From positions 4,016,976-4,080,975 of the forward strand of contig CP136069.1 in NCBI GenBank assembly GCA_032622095.1: 64,000 bases of DNA. The letters are read 5' to 3'. The notes under the pieces were generated by a model. The model made no database searches and was not told the DNA's origin. It saw only the letters and a program-made list of their open reading frames with translations. Below, piece by piece: positions 33,101 to 44,349 of the stretch. Every line of letters begins with the position of its first letter. Position 1 is the first letter of the stretch. This DNA comes from Siphonodentalium dalli (taxonomy: Eukaryota; Mollusca; Scaphopoda; Gadilida; Siphonodentaliidae). The position numbers and the translations under genes are program-made.

Positions 33101-34215
33101 GAGACCTAGGATCAGATTGATGTTACTCAGTTGAAGTTGGTGATGTTCACCCTTTAGTCACCTCAATTATTAATTTTATCTTCTGCAAATTAGGGGATAT
33201 AAGAAACTGTATAAAAGCGAAAAAAGTAATTAAAGCTATTAATGGGTTGCAAATTCAAAATTCTTAAGATTTGGTAACTGAGATAATAAAATAAAATATT
33301 GTCTGAAATAGTCACCATATCTAACAATGCCAACAGTATATTTAATTTCCCAATTGTAACCCCAGATACACTCTCACAGCATTGATTTTTAATATATTTC
33401 CTGCGGGAAACATATATTTAATTTTGAAGGTACTCAATCCGTTCATACGGTCCCCATATCATCAAGATACAACAACAACAACATTTCTTCAAAATACGCT
33501 TTAGTTATCAGAATCGAATAACTCAGGACAAATTTGTGTCCACGGACCGACGGATGACGGACGGACAAGCTGACTCCAGTATACCCCCCCCTAACTTCGT
33601 TGCGGGGGGTATAATTAAATCCTCCCTCCCACACTAATCTGAAATCAAGAGCATCGCATAGGCATGCCAAATAGTGTTGAAACGATTAATCGACTAATCA
33701 AAATCGACGCGATTATTAAATTAGTCGAGTCCGAAATCAGCTAGTCGACTAGTCGGAACACACCCACCACCATTATGCCATCGCGAAAGCAGTGCCATTG
33801 CTGCCGTTACCGAATTACTGGACAATTTAAACAATCAGGCTATCGAAATTATACACAATCACAATTAGCTTGTTAAAGCCTTCTTTGTTGTCACTTTGAT
33901 GCGATAACTGCTTTCAGTACTTGGTGGTCATGCACGAGCGCGAAACCCAATGACCTCAACTCAATGTATTCGTCGGCGCCGCGGCGGCTTACTCTTTGAA
34001 GTTGAGATGGCCGGCTTTGATAATCAACTTCAAAGAATCAGCACCTATCGCAACCGTGTCTATTTCGGCGTGACGGAATTGATCTGAGTGATAACTGGTC
34101 AACGTGTTTGCAGGTGTGCAGGACTAAACTTCAATCAAGTTAGTTGCGAGGTGACATTATTAAGTTTTAAGTTTAATAACAAGTCCAATATATTATAGTT
34201 TATTGAAGCACTATA

Positions 34216-34342
34216 CCCCGCTGGACAAAACAAGTGTCCACTTAACCGCGGTGCGGTTTGCGTTGTCACCGCAGCCGAACTGCAACAACACCGCGGCTCC
34301 ACCGGCTGACTGCCGTTCAGCCGCGGTGTACTTGCCGTTCTT
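34216..34342. mobile_element. Left piece of a GC-rich TA-flanked MITE
   Basis: Begins TA|CCCCGCTGGACAAAACAAG and matches the left end of 45007-45381 and 47537-47911. Breaks off after 'gtgtacttgccgttc'. Inside the 33672-38167 hAT. Confidence 0.75.
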
Positions 34343-36599
34343 GGAATGATGTTGAAAAACACAAAGAGGGCACCATAACTGAGGCTTGATTGAGGCCATT
34401 GTCTAAATACCGTCCGTCAGACGATCTATTATATGTTTGAGGGTTAATCTGTCTGGTGACAAGGTGTGATAATCTTTTAAGTAGTCAACGTCCCACCAGT
34501 AAACTGTCATAAAATCAAGGTGTCATAATCCATCCTGATTAGAAAAGGCTCCCGCTGATAATTATTAGGCGACACGGAAGTGTGATGTTGCCGACAACAG
34601 ACTTCATCTAGATTTGGCAGCACGTGTCTTTTTGAGAAATAAGCATTGGAATGTCGTGCACACGTGGCAGCCTCATCATGAGAGAATTGAATCACTATGC
34701 TGTCATTTAAGACTGATTATAAAATAAGGATTGTCGCATCCTACTTTGAACTGTTTGTTTGCCCATGTTGAAATATTTGTTATTGTGATGTTGTTTTCTC
34801 TTGTTAAAATATATATTTTTTTACATTAATTTAAACTATTATTTGGTTTTAATTATATACTGACAACATCCACCCATGTGGACCTCCTTTTGGAATTCAC
34901 TGCCGTCCATTGAATGTATAAAAAACTGTGCCAGAATTGTCTTCAGAATGAACAATAAAGAGCGTTTGTGTGTAATCAGGTATTTTTCTCCCGCGAAGAT
35001 TATATGAACCTAAATATTCAAATCCTTTCAATACCGTGGTTACTTTAAAGACAAAACTGCGACAGCATGCCAATTGACCTTTGATAAAACTTGAAAGGGA
35101 ATATCGAGGAGAAAGTGACATGTCACAATCATGTTAATTCAAACAGTTACGATCATACGATGTAGCAAACAATGTCATTGCTACATTCCTCGCGCCCAGT
35201 TTCTGAATAATGCTGACGTAATAAATTGTAATTCGCGTGCACCTGGCATTTGAGATGTACAGATGTGCGCAAAATTAACGGCGGTTATCAACCTCCCAAT
35301 CGAATGAGGCATGCATGGTTTATACATCCATTGAATAAAAGTGACCACGTGGTTCGTTTTTGTGAATTTGCAATAGATCGGATATGGGAGGGAGATCATG
35401 GGATCATTAGAATTGTGCTAAATTAATCGGCTTTCTGGGAAACACGGCACCAGAGCGCATCGCTTCAACAAAACGGGAATATCTGAGAATGTACTGCCGT
35501 TGCGAAAACAAAAGAATCGTGGGTCTCCGTTTTTTTATTGGCGTATACGGCGCCGCTGTGTATTCCAATGTTTATTTATTTATGAAACTCTATTACAGTA
35601 AGCATGTTTGTTGAGATACTATACTTGTCAATATATGTCATATCTGTCTGGTTTTTAAAATCCAGATTCCTACATAAATTATACCAGTAATAAACGCATG
35701 CATGACGCATTGACCGCGTGGTTGTTTGTGCACGCGAGGTTTTCCCCGAATTATCTGCATTTTCTGATCAGGGCTAGTGGTTTTCAAAACTTGTCAACAT
35801 GAAATTTTTTATTTGAATATGATGACTAAATTCTTATATTTAGGAATGTTGGTAGAGAATACAATAAATGGTGTATTTTCAATAGCTTGTTAATGCATAA
35901 TAAAACGGAAAACATTAAATGAATTGAAAAGCTTACCGTGTGCATTATTCCTTTTGACCTTATACACGTGTCCCATCACAATTCTAAATTTTTTTTCAAC
36001 ACACATTGTTTGTGTAATCTTTATTCAGTCCATCCTCTGGTGGCAAATACCGTGGACTTATAGATCGAGCAAAGTGTAAAATGTCGCGTATTTTCAGTTT
36101 CTGGCAGTTAATTTTTACTTGGCAATGGATTTGCCACATATATGGATCGATAATATTACACTTTTATTTAATATGCTCATTTGATCATATTTTTTTTCAA
36201 AAATAATAGCAACTCTAATAAAAACATGGGAATCATTTTATTTACCAAATCTCGGTTATGGTGTCAAAGCATACCACATTAGAACAAAATATCGGTAAGC
36301 TCCTCCCACAGCCAACCAATTAAAGCAGAGAATAAAATCTCACAAACTAATCCTGGATGATTGACAGGTGTATGTCGACGTGCTAGCATGCACAGGATCG
36401 ACGCATGAAGTTTTTTATATTTGACAACAAAGTTCCATTAAAATCTACCGGTACGTTAGATCGTTGAAACAGTTGAGTTAAATATAAATGTGATTTGCAT
36501 AATGACCTTAAAGCCGATATTATGTACGGATTTAAATTTCCTGTAATTAAAAATACTAACCTTCGTATATTTCTACTAATAAAACATGTTTTAAACTCG

Positions 36600-36834
36600 A
36601 GAAAAAAAGACGATACAAACCAGGAATCTAACCCCGGTGTACTTGCCGTTCGGCCGCGGTGTACTTGCCGTTCGGCCCCGGTGTACTTGCCGTTCGGCCG
36701 CGGTGTACTTTCCGTTCGACCGCGGTGTACTTGCCGTTCGGCCGCGGTGCTCAGCCGCGGTTCCACAATGTGACACCGCGGCCGAACGGCAAGTACACCG
36801 CGGTGGCATTGGACACTTGTTTTGTCCAGCGGGG
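36600..36834. mobile_element. Right piece of a GC-rich TA-flanked MITE
   Basis: Contains five tandem copies of the 22-bp unit 'cggtgtacttgccgttcggc' and ends 'cttgttttgtccagcgggg' + TA. Starts at 'aaaaaaagacgatacaaacc', the point where intact copies continue. Together with 34216-34342 it makes one element with a 2.26-kb gap. Confidence 0.75.
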
Positions 36835-38369
36835 TATGTCAGTATACCTTTAAAGTTTATTTGTAAAATTGTGTGATATTTTGTACAACCACCACATGCA
36901 TCAACTGACGCATGGGTGAGCGTATACGATCGCACGTTCTAGATATATTGTATTATAGATATAAATATAAAGCCAACCAGCGGTCGGCCATGCTATGCAT
37001 CGAATAGCGTCGCGTATTTCTAACTAAACTGGCGAGTCACTTCAGAAATCCCACGTCGTTTATGGGCTGTGTTTGTGAAAAATTACAATGTATTTTAGCA
37101 CCTCAAACTTAAATCCTTCGAGGAATTGGGCGGTGACAAAGCTGTTCCCAGAAACGTAATCTGGATGACGCAAATTCCTGGAATCGGGCTAAATATAGAA
37201 CTTACGACATCGCATTGAAATGTACTATTAACATCGCCGGTCTGCGCAGTTTTATTTCTGAAACTGACACGATCGATTGTGTATTCGGGGACTCGCGAGT
37301 AAAATCGTATATATTGCATATATATTTACAATGTACCATGCACGAGAGACAATTATGTACGCGATCAAATCAAACAGTGAAAACACGTGCGTTTTGGCGG
37401 GAAAATGACTGTCCGTGATTAAGCTATGTCATATCGTGACCTTGCAATGAATACAAGGAACAACATTATGTACGCAATGCATGGCCCATTTTTAATATAT
37501 GCGGACTCTATATATACAGGGAACTTTACCACATTCAGTGTCCGATATATGTACATGACATCTGCGAGCATAAAAGGCTTGTACGCACTACAGCTGTTAT
37601 AACATTTATTTTGTAACTTCATGTACGCCCGTTTGTGAAGTCAATCGGTGACAAACACACTGGGCAAGTTCGAAAACAACGATGTTCGATTGTATGTAAG
37701 AACCGGTACGGCCTCGGTAGACCATACCATATCAATTTTAAAGGAACATTTTTACACAAAACATATAGAATAATGCACCTGTTTCTGATTGTTGCACGCG
37801 CTTGGAACCACTCCGTAATCTGTAGCGTTTCCGCGATTGATCAGGTGTTTGTCACCACCGTTTAGATACATACATCAACTGGATGGTAATTTGATTGTCA
37901 TAAAACATCATATACCTGAGACAAATTAATAACCTATTAACCTTCAGTGATATTAAGCTAAATAATCACGGCAAATAGTGTTAAATCACGTCTTGCTTCG
38001 CGTTCGAATATGCAAAGTTGGTTACTGGTACTCAAAACAAACGGCAAATTATATACGTATATGAGCACAAAACGGTAAGTTTCGGAAGGGTTCCGACTAG
38101 TCGACTAGTAGTCGATTCCCTCTGGCAACTAGTCGATTCCTCAAAACCACTAATCGTTTCAACACTAATGCCAAAATATGCCAATAGTAATTTCAACAAA
38201 GGGCCATAAAATTGAAAGCGGAACCAAAATTCGAACTTGTATTTTGGACAAGTAAACCCATATACCAAATTTCATTCCATTCAGTTTAAACTTATTAAAT
38301 TCATCATTCGGAAATAAAAAATCAAATGGACTGACAGATGGACCAAAAACATATGTCAAAATAACTCAC

Positions 38370-38577
38370 CCTCTCGATGGTTGAGACCCAAAAATAGATG
38401 ACTGGTCCAAGAAATGTTCCGCGCTGCTGGGACTGAGAGGATTGAAGGCAAACGACTGGATGTTTGACGGAGCGGTGAATGTGAAGTCGGCCGGAGCAAA
38501 CGATTCTCCCCTCTTCTTCGTTATTCTTGATGAATCAAACTGTTTCTTCTTTGATGCCGTTTCTGTTGTTTTTGCTT
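38370..38577 (-). CDS. DLGAP5: DLGAP5/HURP-like protein, exon 6 with SFAP motif
   Basis: Acceptor 'acattttaaatgtttcag' before 38577, strong donor CGAGAGG|GTGAGT after 38370. The exon is 208 nt, phase 1 to phase 2. It reads KKKQFDSSRITKKRG, then ESFAPADFTFTAPSNIQ, then FNPLSPSSAEHFLDQSSIF. From memory, HURP proteins carry a matching SFAPKDF-x-F motif followed by a P-[LM]-[ST]-P segment and a final hydrophobic F-L stretch. DLGAP1-4 do not have this. This is the best identity clue for the gene. HURP binds microtubules at kinetochore fibres near chromosomes under RanGTP/importin-beta control and is an Aurora A substrate. Those roles are known for the family, not shown here. Confidence 0.88.
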
Positions 38578-38741
38578 CTGAAACATTTAAAATGTAAAAT
38601 ATTTAGTGACGGAACAGATTAACTAATTATTCAGCCAATATTTGGGGAATTGGAGTCGTCAAATAAAACCGTATATCAGTGATGGTAATAGAGTAATAAT
38701 GATTATCATCATGAAATGCCAGATGTCAGACACTCTACAGT

Positions 38742-38885
38742 AATGCTCTAAATAATTGACTCCTTAACCACAGCAGAATTATGGGTAACTTTTCAAGATT
38801 TAGTCGGATTTATGGCTTGTTGCCATTCATCGGAAAGTTCTCACCGAGAGATGAATGGCAACAAGCCATATTTCCGACATCAAAG
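38742..38885. mobile_element. TACAGTAATG foldback MITE, partial
   Basis: Starts 'tacagtaatgctctaaataa', includes 'ccttaaccacagcagaatta' and the arm 'ggcttgttgccattcatc' with its complement 'gatgaatggcaacaagcc'. The far end is lost. Same family as 40882-40983, 47083-47278 and 48010-48115. Confidence 0.7.
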
Positions 38886-39199
38886 ATTGCCGCATGTCTG
38901 CCGCGTTGGCAAAAGACACATTGTCACACTGTCTAGCAGTAACAGGTGTTACGTAATGAGATGAGCACATGCTATACACATGTTCTGCATACTGCTTTCT
39001 TTGTATTTTGTTCACAGCACCGATCAAAACTATTTGTTGTAAAATCAAAAGCCATTCCTCAGACGAAGATGACCTCATGCTGGATTCGAATAATGGATAA
39101 TTTTGTATGCATTGGATAGGGAATAAATACACTGATAATAACTATTAATAATTCAACTGTTTTATTTTTAATTAAACATTTCTTTGATCTTGTTTTGGG

Positions 39200-39830
39200 G
39201 AAAAGGTTCTGCACTGTTCGTCGCAGCTACTGCCAAAACTCACCTGTGTTCATGGTTGTAGCTCAGAACCCCCCCCCCCCCCAATGACATACCGATGTAT
39301 ATTTCACATTTTGAGGGGAAATATAGTTGATGAGAAAGTTGGGACTTATTGACATAAATCTACGGTAAATTAAAATGCGAGAGGCTGATTACTACTAAAT
39401 ATTCGCCTGACAAAGCGTTACCCAAGATGGTGTATACAACTGTGCACGTGGTCCGTGCTACTGATCATGTCTTATTCAGGCACTAAGTGTAGGATTCCTT
39501 GCAATCTGTTAATCGTCAGTGTCTGTGATTGCTCGTCCTGTGTAAAAAGAAGACTGAGCTAGGTCTGTGGATATATTTTGTGACCAATATAAGTCAAGTT
39601 TGGGGAGGGGAATGAGGACGCTGGACGGCCGGCCTAACGCAGTAGCGGAAACCCTGCGTTACAACCACGTTGCGTTAACAGGAGGTCCGTGTTGATGGTA
39701 AATTCTCAACACGGTTCCAACGCGGTCGAGAGGGACACTTATTATGGGAGGATCTGTACTACAGATCTTGACCATTGTAGTTCTGTTACCTGGTCAGACA
39801 CCAACGTAACTATAATGGTTATATAGAACA
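39200..39830. other. Intron, no gene seen
   Basis: Non-repetitive intronic DNA apart from a short C run near 39270. No exon-like structure on either strand. Confidence 0.35.
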
Positions 39831-39845
39831 GAATGCTGAGCCTAC

Positions 39846-40052
39846 CTTTCATTGATTGATTTCTTGTTCGTCGACCCACTTGTGACGGTGGTGTAGACTT
39901 TATACTAAGCCTACCTTACATTGATTGATTTCTTGTTCGTCGACCCACTCATGACGGTAATGGAGACTTTATACTAAGACTACCTTTTGTTGACTGTTCT
40001 CTTGATTGTCGACCCACTCTTGACGGTGGTGTAGACTTTATACTAAGCCTAC
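39846..40052 (-). repeat. Splice-donor duplication of exon 5 (69 bp, 3 extra copies)
   Basis: Exon 5's end and donor recur at exact 69-bp steps (potential exon ends 40053, 39984, 39915, 39846), each ..AAG|GTAG or a close variant. Using the second donor adds 23 codons in frame (RLSIKSTPPSRVGRQSREQS..). The third would include a TGA. The copies look like duplicated exon sequence now left in the intron. Confidence 0.88.
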
Positions 40053-40188
40053 CTTTCGTCGATTGATTTCTTGTTCGTCGTGACGGCGGTGGAGACTGTG
40101 GTTTTAGTGGTTGTCTGGCCTTACGTGACGGTGGTGGAGGCTGTGGTTTTACTGGCTGTCTGGTCTTACTCGAACCAGGTTTTGACGC
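40053..40188 (-). CDS. DLGAP5: DLGAP5/HURP-like protein, exon 5
   Basis: Acceptor 'tgtctttttcag' before 40188, donor GACGAAAG|GTAGGC after 40053. The exon is 136 nt, phase 0 to phase 1. It reads ASKPGSSKTRQPVKPQPPPP and SRKARQPLKPQSPPPSRRTR, then NQSTK. It consists of two copies of a proline/basic repeat (TRQPVKPQPPPPSR / ARQPLKPQSPPPSR), so it has itself grown by tandem duplication. Proline-rich basic stretches like this are typical of microtubule-binding disordered regions. Confidence 0.8.
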
Positions 40189-40217
40189 CTGAAAAAGACA
40201 GATTACTAATTTAATAG

Positions 40218-40243
40218 CAAAAGGGGGGGGGGGGGGGGGGGGG
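40218..40243. repeat. Poly-G run
   Basis: Homopolymer G tract about 28 bp upstream (minus strand) of the exon 5 acceptor; its length is probably unstable and assembly-dependent. Confidence 0.8.
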
Positions 40244-40881
40244 TATTATAAAAGATGTCTTTTTAAATATTTATTCATGGTTCCAGACTATTATTCACAA
40301 ACATGAAACCTTTCTTTACAAAATACTCTTTATTTTTCAAATAATTCACTTAGGAAATGTTCAGATAAAAAGTTTGAAAAACAAGCGACCATAATATCTG
40401 AACATTTCCCACAAATGAATATTAATTGTCTGTACCTCATATTTAATACATCTTTGGCTGGCTGTCGCCTGGTTTTATTTCCTGAACAGCCTCCAAATAA
40501 ATAATGGAAGATTCCAATATATACCTTTATTACTGAGTGGGAGATTCCATTTAGTATAAAAAGGGTTAACATTATTGTTCTGTTCTGTCAGGTAAAAAAA
40601 AAACCTTGTTTCTGATTTTCCTACTTAATACCTGGAAAAATATTGCATATCTACAAAAACTAAATACAGAAATACAGCTGTGCATACACTAAATGTCTGA
40701 TAATTTGGTGTCACTAAATTCACCCTCTGAGGACCTCATTCTGCAAATGACAGACACAAACAGTGTTGGCACTGGGCCACCAAATCATTGGGCAAAAACT
40801 TGGGCCATTCGCAATATTTTTCGGGCCATTTTCAAAAGTCTTGGGCCATTGGAAATTTCATCAAAGATAAATACCGATGTA

Positions 40882-40983
40882 CAGTAATGCCCTAAATAAT
40901 CGACTCCTTAACCACAGCAGAAGTATGGGAAATTACCCATAATTCTACTGTGGTTAAGGAGTCGATTATTTGGGAAATTACTG
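40882..40983. mobile_element. TA-flanked palindromic MITE (102 bp)
   Basis: TA|CAGTAATGCCCTAAATAA ... complement ..ATTACTG|TA, nearly a perfect palindrome. TA target and CAGT ends fit a Tc1/mariner-type MITE. Confidence 0.8.
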
Positions 40984-41004
40984 TATATGGTAAAACAAAC
41001 TTAA

Positions 41005-41278
41005 CCCTTTGAGTGCCAGGTCCGATTTTTGTATCAACCTATATACCCTGTGCCAATGCATTCTCTTATATATGCGAGTCGACCATAGGTCGCCTCGCAT
41101 ATATAAGAGAATGCATTGGCCTAACAATTTTTCATCATTTGTTATTAATTTTTTTTTACAATTTTAATAATTTTTTTAAAATCTAAAAAAAAAAAGTTTT
41201 TTATTTTTTAATTTTTTAGGGCCGATTTTACAGACCGTAAATTAGGGCCGATGACATCGGCCCCTGGCACTGAAAGGG
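41005..41278. mobile_element. TTAA element with palindromic core (274 bp)
   Basis: CCCTTTGAGTGCCAGG / complement ends, TTAA at 41001-41004 and 41279-41282. Contains the 'ccaatgcattctcttatata' palindrome (41053-41120). Inverted relative to 24810-25259. Confidence 0.85.
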
Positions 41279-41643
41279 TTAAATAATTATCCACTATTGA
41301 AGAAATGCTTCCTTCGAACGACAGCCAACGTCTCATACATTATTATATTTCCTTGAACTTTTTAACTCTATCTAACACGACTATATGTTTTGGCGAATGA
41401 CTGAAGTATGTGCACACTGAATTGTGAATATGATCTGCGAAATACAATGCACTGATAACACTTGCAGTAACTCGTCTTCCACACGTGTAGCCACACCACT
41501 GTTCCTTCTGGTCATAACAGATGCTATCTTTTGTTTCCTAATGGACAAAGTCGATGGCTTAAAAATTGTGAAATCCTAAACACACAGTATCCAAGTCTGC
41601 AGCAAACGAGGTGCAAGTTCTTTATTGCCAGATTTAATCTGGA

Positions 41644-42096
41644 TATTATGTTTAATTAGAATGTCGACTATTATGTTTAATTAGAATGTCGACTATTATG
41701 TTTAATTAGAATGTCGACTATTATGTTTATTTAGAATGTCGACTATTGTTTAATTAGAATGTCGACTATTATGTTTAATTAGAATGTCGACTATTATGTT
41801 TAATTAGAATGTCGACTATTATGTTTAATTAGAATGTCGACTATTATGTTTAATTAGAATGTCGACTATTATGTTTATTTAGAATGTTGACTATTGTTTA
41901 ATTAGAATGTCGACTATTATGTTTAATTAGAATGTCGACTATTATGTTTAATTAGAATGTCGACTATTATTTTTAATTAGAATGTCGACTATTATGTTTA
42001 ATTAGAATGTCGACTATTATGTTTAATTTGAATGTAGACTATTATGTTTAATTAGAATGTCGACTATTATGTTTAATAAGAATGTCGACTATTGGC
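41644..42096. repeat. 25-bp minisatellite, 18 copies
   Basis: Unit 'attatgtttaattagaatgt' + 'cgact', occasionally shortened to 23 bp. Lies in the intron between exons 4 and 5. On the minus strand each unit has a branch-point-like TTCTAAT. Confidence 0.92.
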
Positions 42097-42262
42097 TGTG
42101 CTGTCTCAACAGCATAATCAGAGCTGTTATACAAATTTCCTTGGGCCATTTTTTGGGCCACAGGCACTATTATTCGGGCCATATTGTTTTTTTCGGGCAT
42201 TTGGCCCCAATGGACCCCCCGACAACGTGAACACTGGACACACAAATTGACACAATACTTAC

Positions 42263-42384
42263 AGACGCCTGTGTCACACGAGCTGCTCTCACACCAGATT
42301 CAGTGACCTTTGCTGATTTACTGCTCACATCTGACCTTTCAGTGACCTTTGCCGATTTATTGCTCACATCTGAACGTTGGTCTC
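42263..42384 (-). CDS. DLGAP5: DLGAP5/HURP-like protein, exon 4
   Basis: Acceptor 'ttctgaatcttttcag' before 42384, strong donor GCGTCT|GTAAGT after 42263. The exon is 122 nt, phase 1 to phase 0 (G+GA gives G). It reads DQRSDVSNKSAKVTE, RSDVSSKSAKVTE, SGVRAARVTQAS. The 13-residue RSDVS(N/S)KSAKVTE is an exact tandem duplication of 39 bp, another sign of in-exon repeat growth. The R-V-T-Q/R-S/A pattern recalls the repeated R-[IM]-T-R-S motifs of HURP. Confidence 0.8.
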
Positions 42385-42506
42385 CTGAAAAGATTCAGAA
42401 ATAAATGCACATCATTGTTCAAATTCACTCAAAGCAGGTAAATCCAATTTCAGTAATGCTGATTGGTCAGTTGCACAAGGGAGAACAGGTGTAGCTGGCA
42501 TAAAAT

Positions 42507-42657
42507 CAAGCCTTGAAATAGTGTGTCTGTCATTTGCAGAATGAGGTCCCCAGAGGGTGAATTTAGTGATGCTACCCCGCATAGCGGGCTAGCTTCACCA
42601 AATTCACCCTCTGGGGACCTCATTCTGCAAATGACAGGCACACTATTTCAAGGCTTG
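42507..42657. mobile_element. Palindromic foldback MITE (151 bp), TSD CATAAAAT
   Basis: The complete, clean copy of the 'agagggtgaatt' family. Ends CAAGCCTTGAAATAGTGTG and its complement, nearly perfect palindrome, flanked by 8-bp CATAAAAT at 42499-42506 and 42658-42665. The 8-bp TSD suggests mobilisation by a hAT transposase. Confidence 0.88.
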
Positions 42658-43081
42658 CATAAAATCATATGATTTTACGCTAGCTAGAGGCCTGCTCACC
42701 AATGAAAACATCTTAACCATTACGCGGTTCTGATCGGAAGTACATGTACATTCGTCCCCAGGGACAATGATATAAACAGCAGGAAATTCAAAGTAGACTT
42801 TAATACGATTGAATCGCACAACCGCTTGATTCAATTAATGTCAGGAAAATTCAAATTATTCAGACAAACCATATTAATTGAAAAAAGTATTTCGAAGCAC
42901 GTCGGTATAATGACACAATTGACAGCAAACATGACGTCGTAATGAGCAACGAGTAGTCTGTGTGAAATAGAATGGGATAAACATGCTGCCTGGTGTGACG
43001 TTTATTAGTGGGTTTTCCCTGATTAAAAATATCTGTTTTGCTGGTAATAATGCATTTTCCATCTTAAAACCCACTGATTAA

Positions 43082-43469
43082 CCCTTTACCCAACAAACCG
43101 GCCAAATAAAGCTGCAACAGCCTAAAATATCTTCGGTCTGTCTCAATAAAACCATACAAATATGGATATCATTGGAACCGGCTCATTGAACACATTGTGA
43201 TGGTTACAGTTATGCCCTGTGCCAATGCATTCTCTTATATATGCGAGTCGACCATAGGTCGCCTCGCATATATAAGAGAATGCATTGGCCTAAAAAAATC
43301 TGTTTTTAACACTTTTTACCATTTTTTCTTAAATTCTTTATTTTTTAACAATTTTATAATTTTTAATGTGTTAAGCCAATGCATTCTCTTATATATGCAA
43401 GGCGACCTATGGTCGACTCGCATATATAAGAGAATGCATTGACACAGGGCCCTTCTGTTGGGTAAAGGG
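43082..43469. mobile_element. TTAA element, CCCTTTACCCAACA type
   Basis: TTAA at 43078-43081 and 43470-43473. The left end 'ccctttacccaacaaaccgg' and right end 'cttctgttgggtaaaggg' are inverted. Carries two copies of the 70-bp 'ccaatgcattctcttatata' palindrome in opposite positions around a T-rich spacer. Confidence 0.85.
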
Positions 43470-43977
43470 TTAACATTCCAAAATCACATTTCCAACGGCA
43501 TTGCTTATTGATGACTGCTCATACAGCTACATGTATATATAAAGTAATTGACCACGTCTAACGTGGTGTCACCCCGGTAATAATATGGTATTATACCGCA
43601 TTAACCTCCAACACCGTGGTAAGGTTATCACTTCAGCACTGCAGTTACACCACAATGCATGCGATACCAGATTGATTTTTACGGACAATATACAATATAC
43701 TAAGCAGGCCTGGCGTTTGTTATCACTCCGCATACTCATTTTTCTGCCTGCCTATGACTAAGTCAAGACCTGTTCCATGTGTATATAGGCCGATTGGTTA
43801 AATGTAGCATGCCATGAACGTTACACAACTTTGAAGTTGCCGACATTGTTTCGGCTTAAATTTATAAACTCAACCCATCGCTTGGTGTCAGGCTGCATTG
43901 ATTGGCATTACACATACAGGCGCCTATGCAGTGATTCACCATACATGTATATCTATGGAACTTTTAACCCTTTACCC

Positions 43978-44349
43978 AACAAACCGGCCAAATAAAGCTT
44001 CAACAGCCTAAATTATCTTCGGTCTGTCTCAATAGAACCATACAAATATGGATATCATTGGAACCGGCTCCTTGACCACATTGTGATAGTTAGTTATGCC
44101 CTGTGCCAATGCATACTCTTATATATGCGAGTCGACCATAGGTCGCCTCGCATATATAAGAGAATGCATTGGCCTAAAAAAAAATCTGTTTTTAACACTT
44201 TTTACCATTTTTTTCTTACATTCTTTAACAATTTTATAATTTTTAATGTGTTAAGCCAATGCATTCTCTTATATATGCGAGGCGACCTATGGTCGACTCG
44301 CATATATAAGAGAATGCATTGGCACAGGGCCGTTCTGTTGGGTAAAGGG
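43978..44349. mobile_element. TTAA element, CCCTTTACCCAACA type
   Basis: Near copy of 43082-43469, same orientation, TTAA at 43974-43977 and 44350-44353, two palindromic cores. Confidence 0.85.

Larger units (their letters stand above)
33672..38167. mobile_element. hAT-type transposon (4496 bp), TSD ATGCCAAA
   Basis: Ends TAGTGTTGAAACGATTA and TAATCGTTTCAACACTA (the last base pairs separated from the core TIR by a few mismatches), with 'gactagtcgactagt' subterminal motifs on both sides. Perfect 8-bp ATGCCAAA at 33664-33671 and 38168-38175. The interior (34.2-38.0 kb) has no long open frame, so no transposase. It does contain two pieces of a GC-rich TA-flanked MITE. It lies about 200 bp from exon 6 on its gene-downstream side. 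Confidence 0.88.

Noticed and set aside
36383..36935. GC-rich frames over the 'gtgtacttgccgttcggcc' repeats (also at 45048-45427 and 47578-48058)
   Set aside because: Open on both strands because of the 22-bp repeat unit and high GC; they lie inside MITEs.
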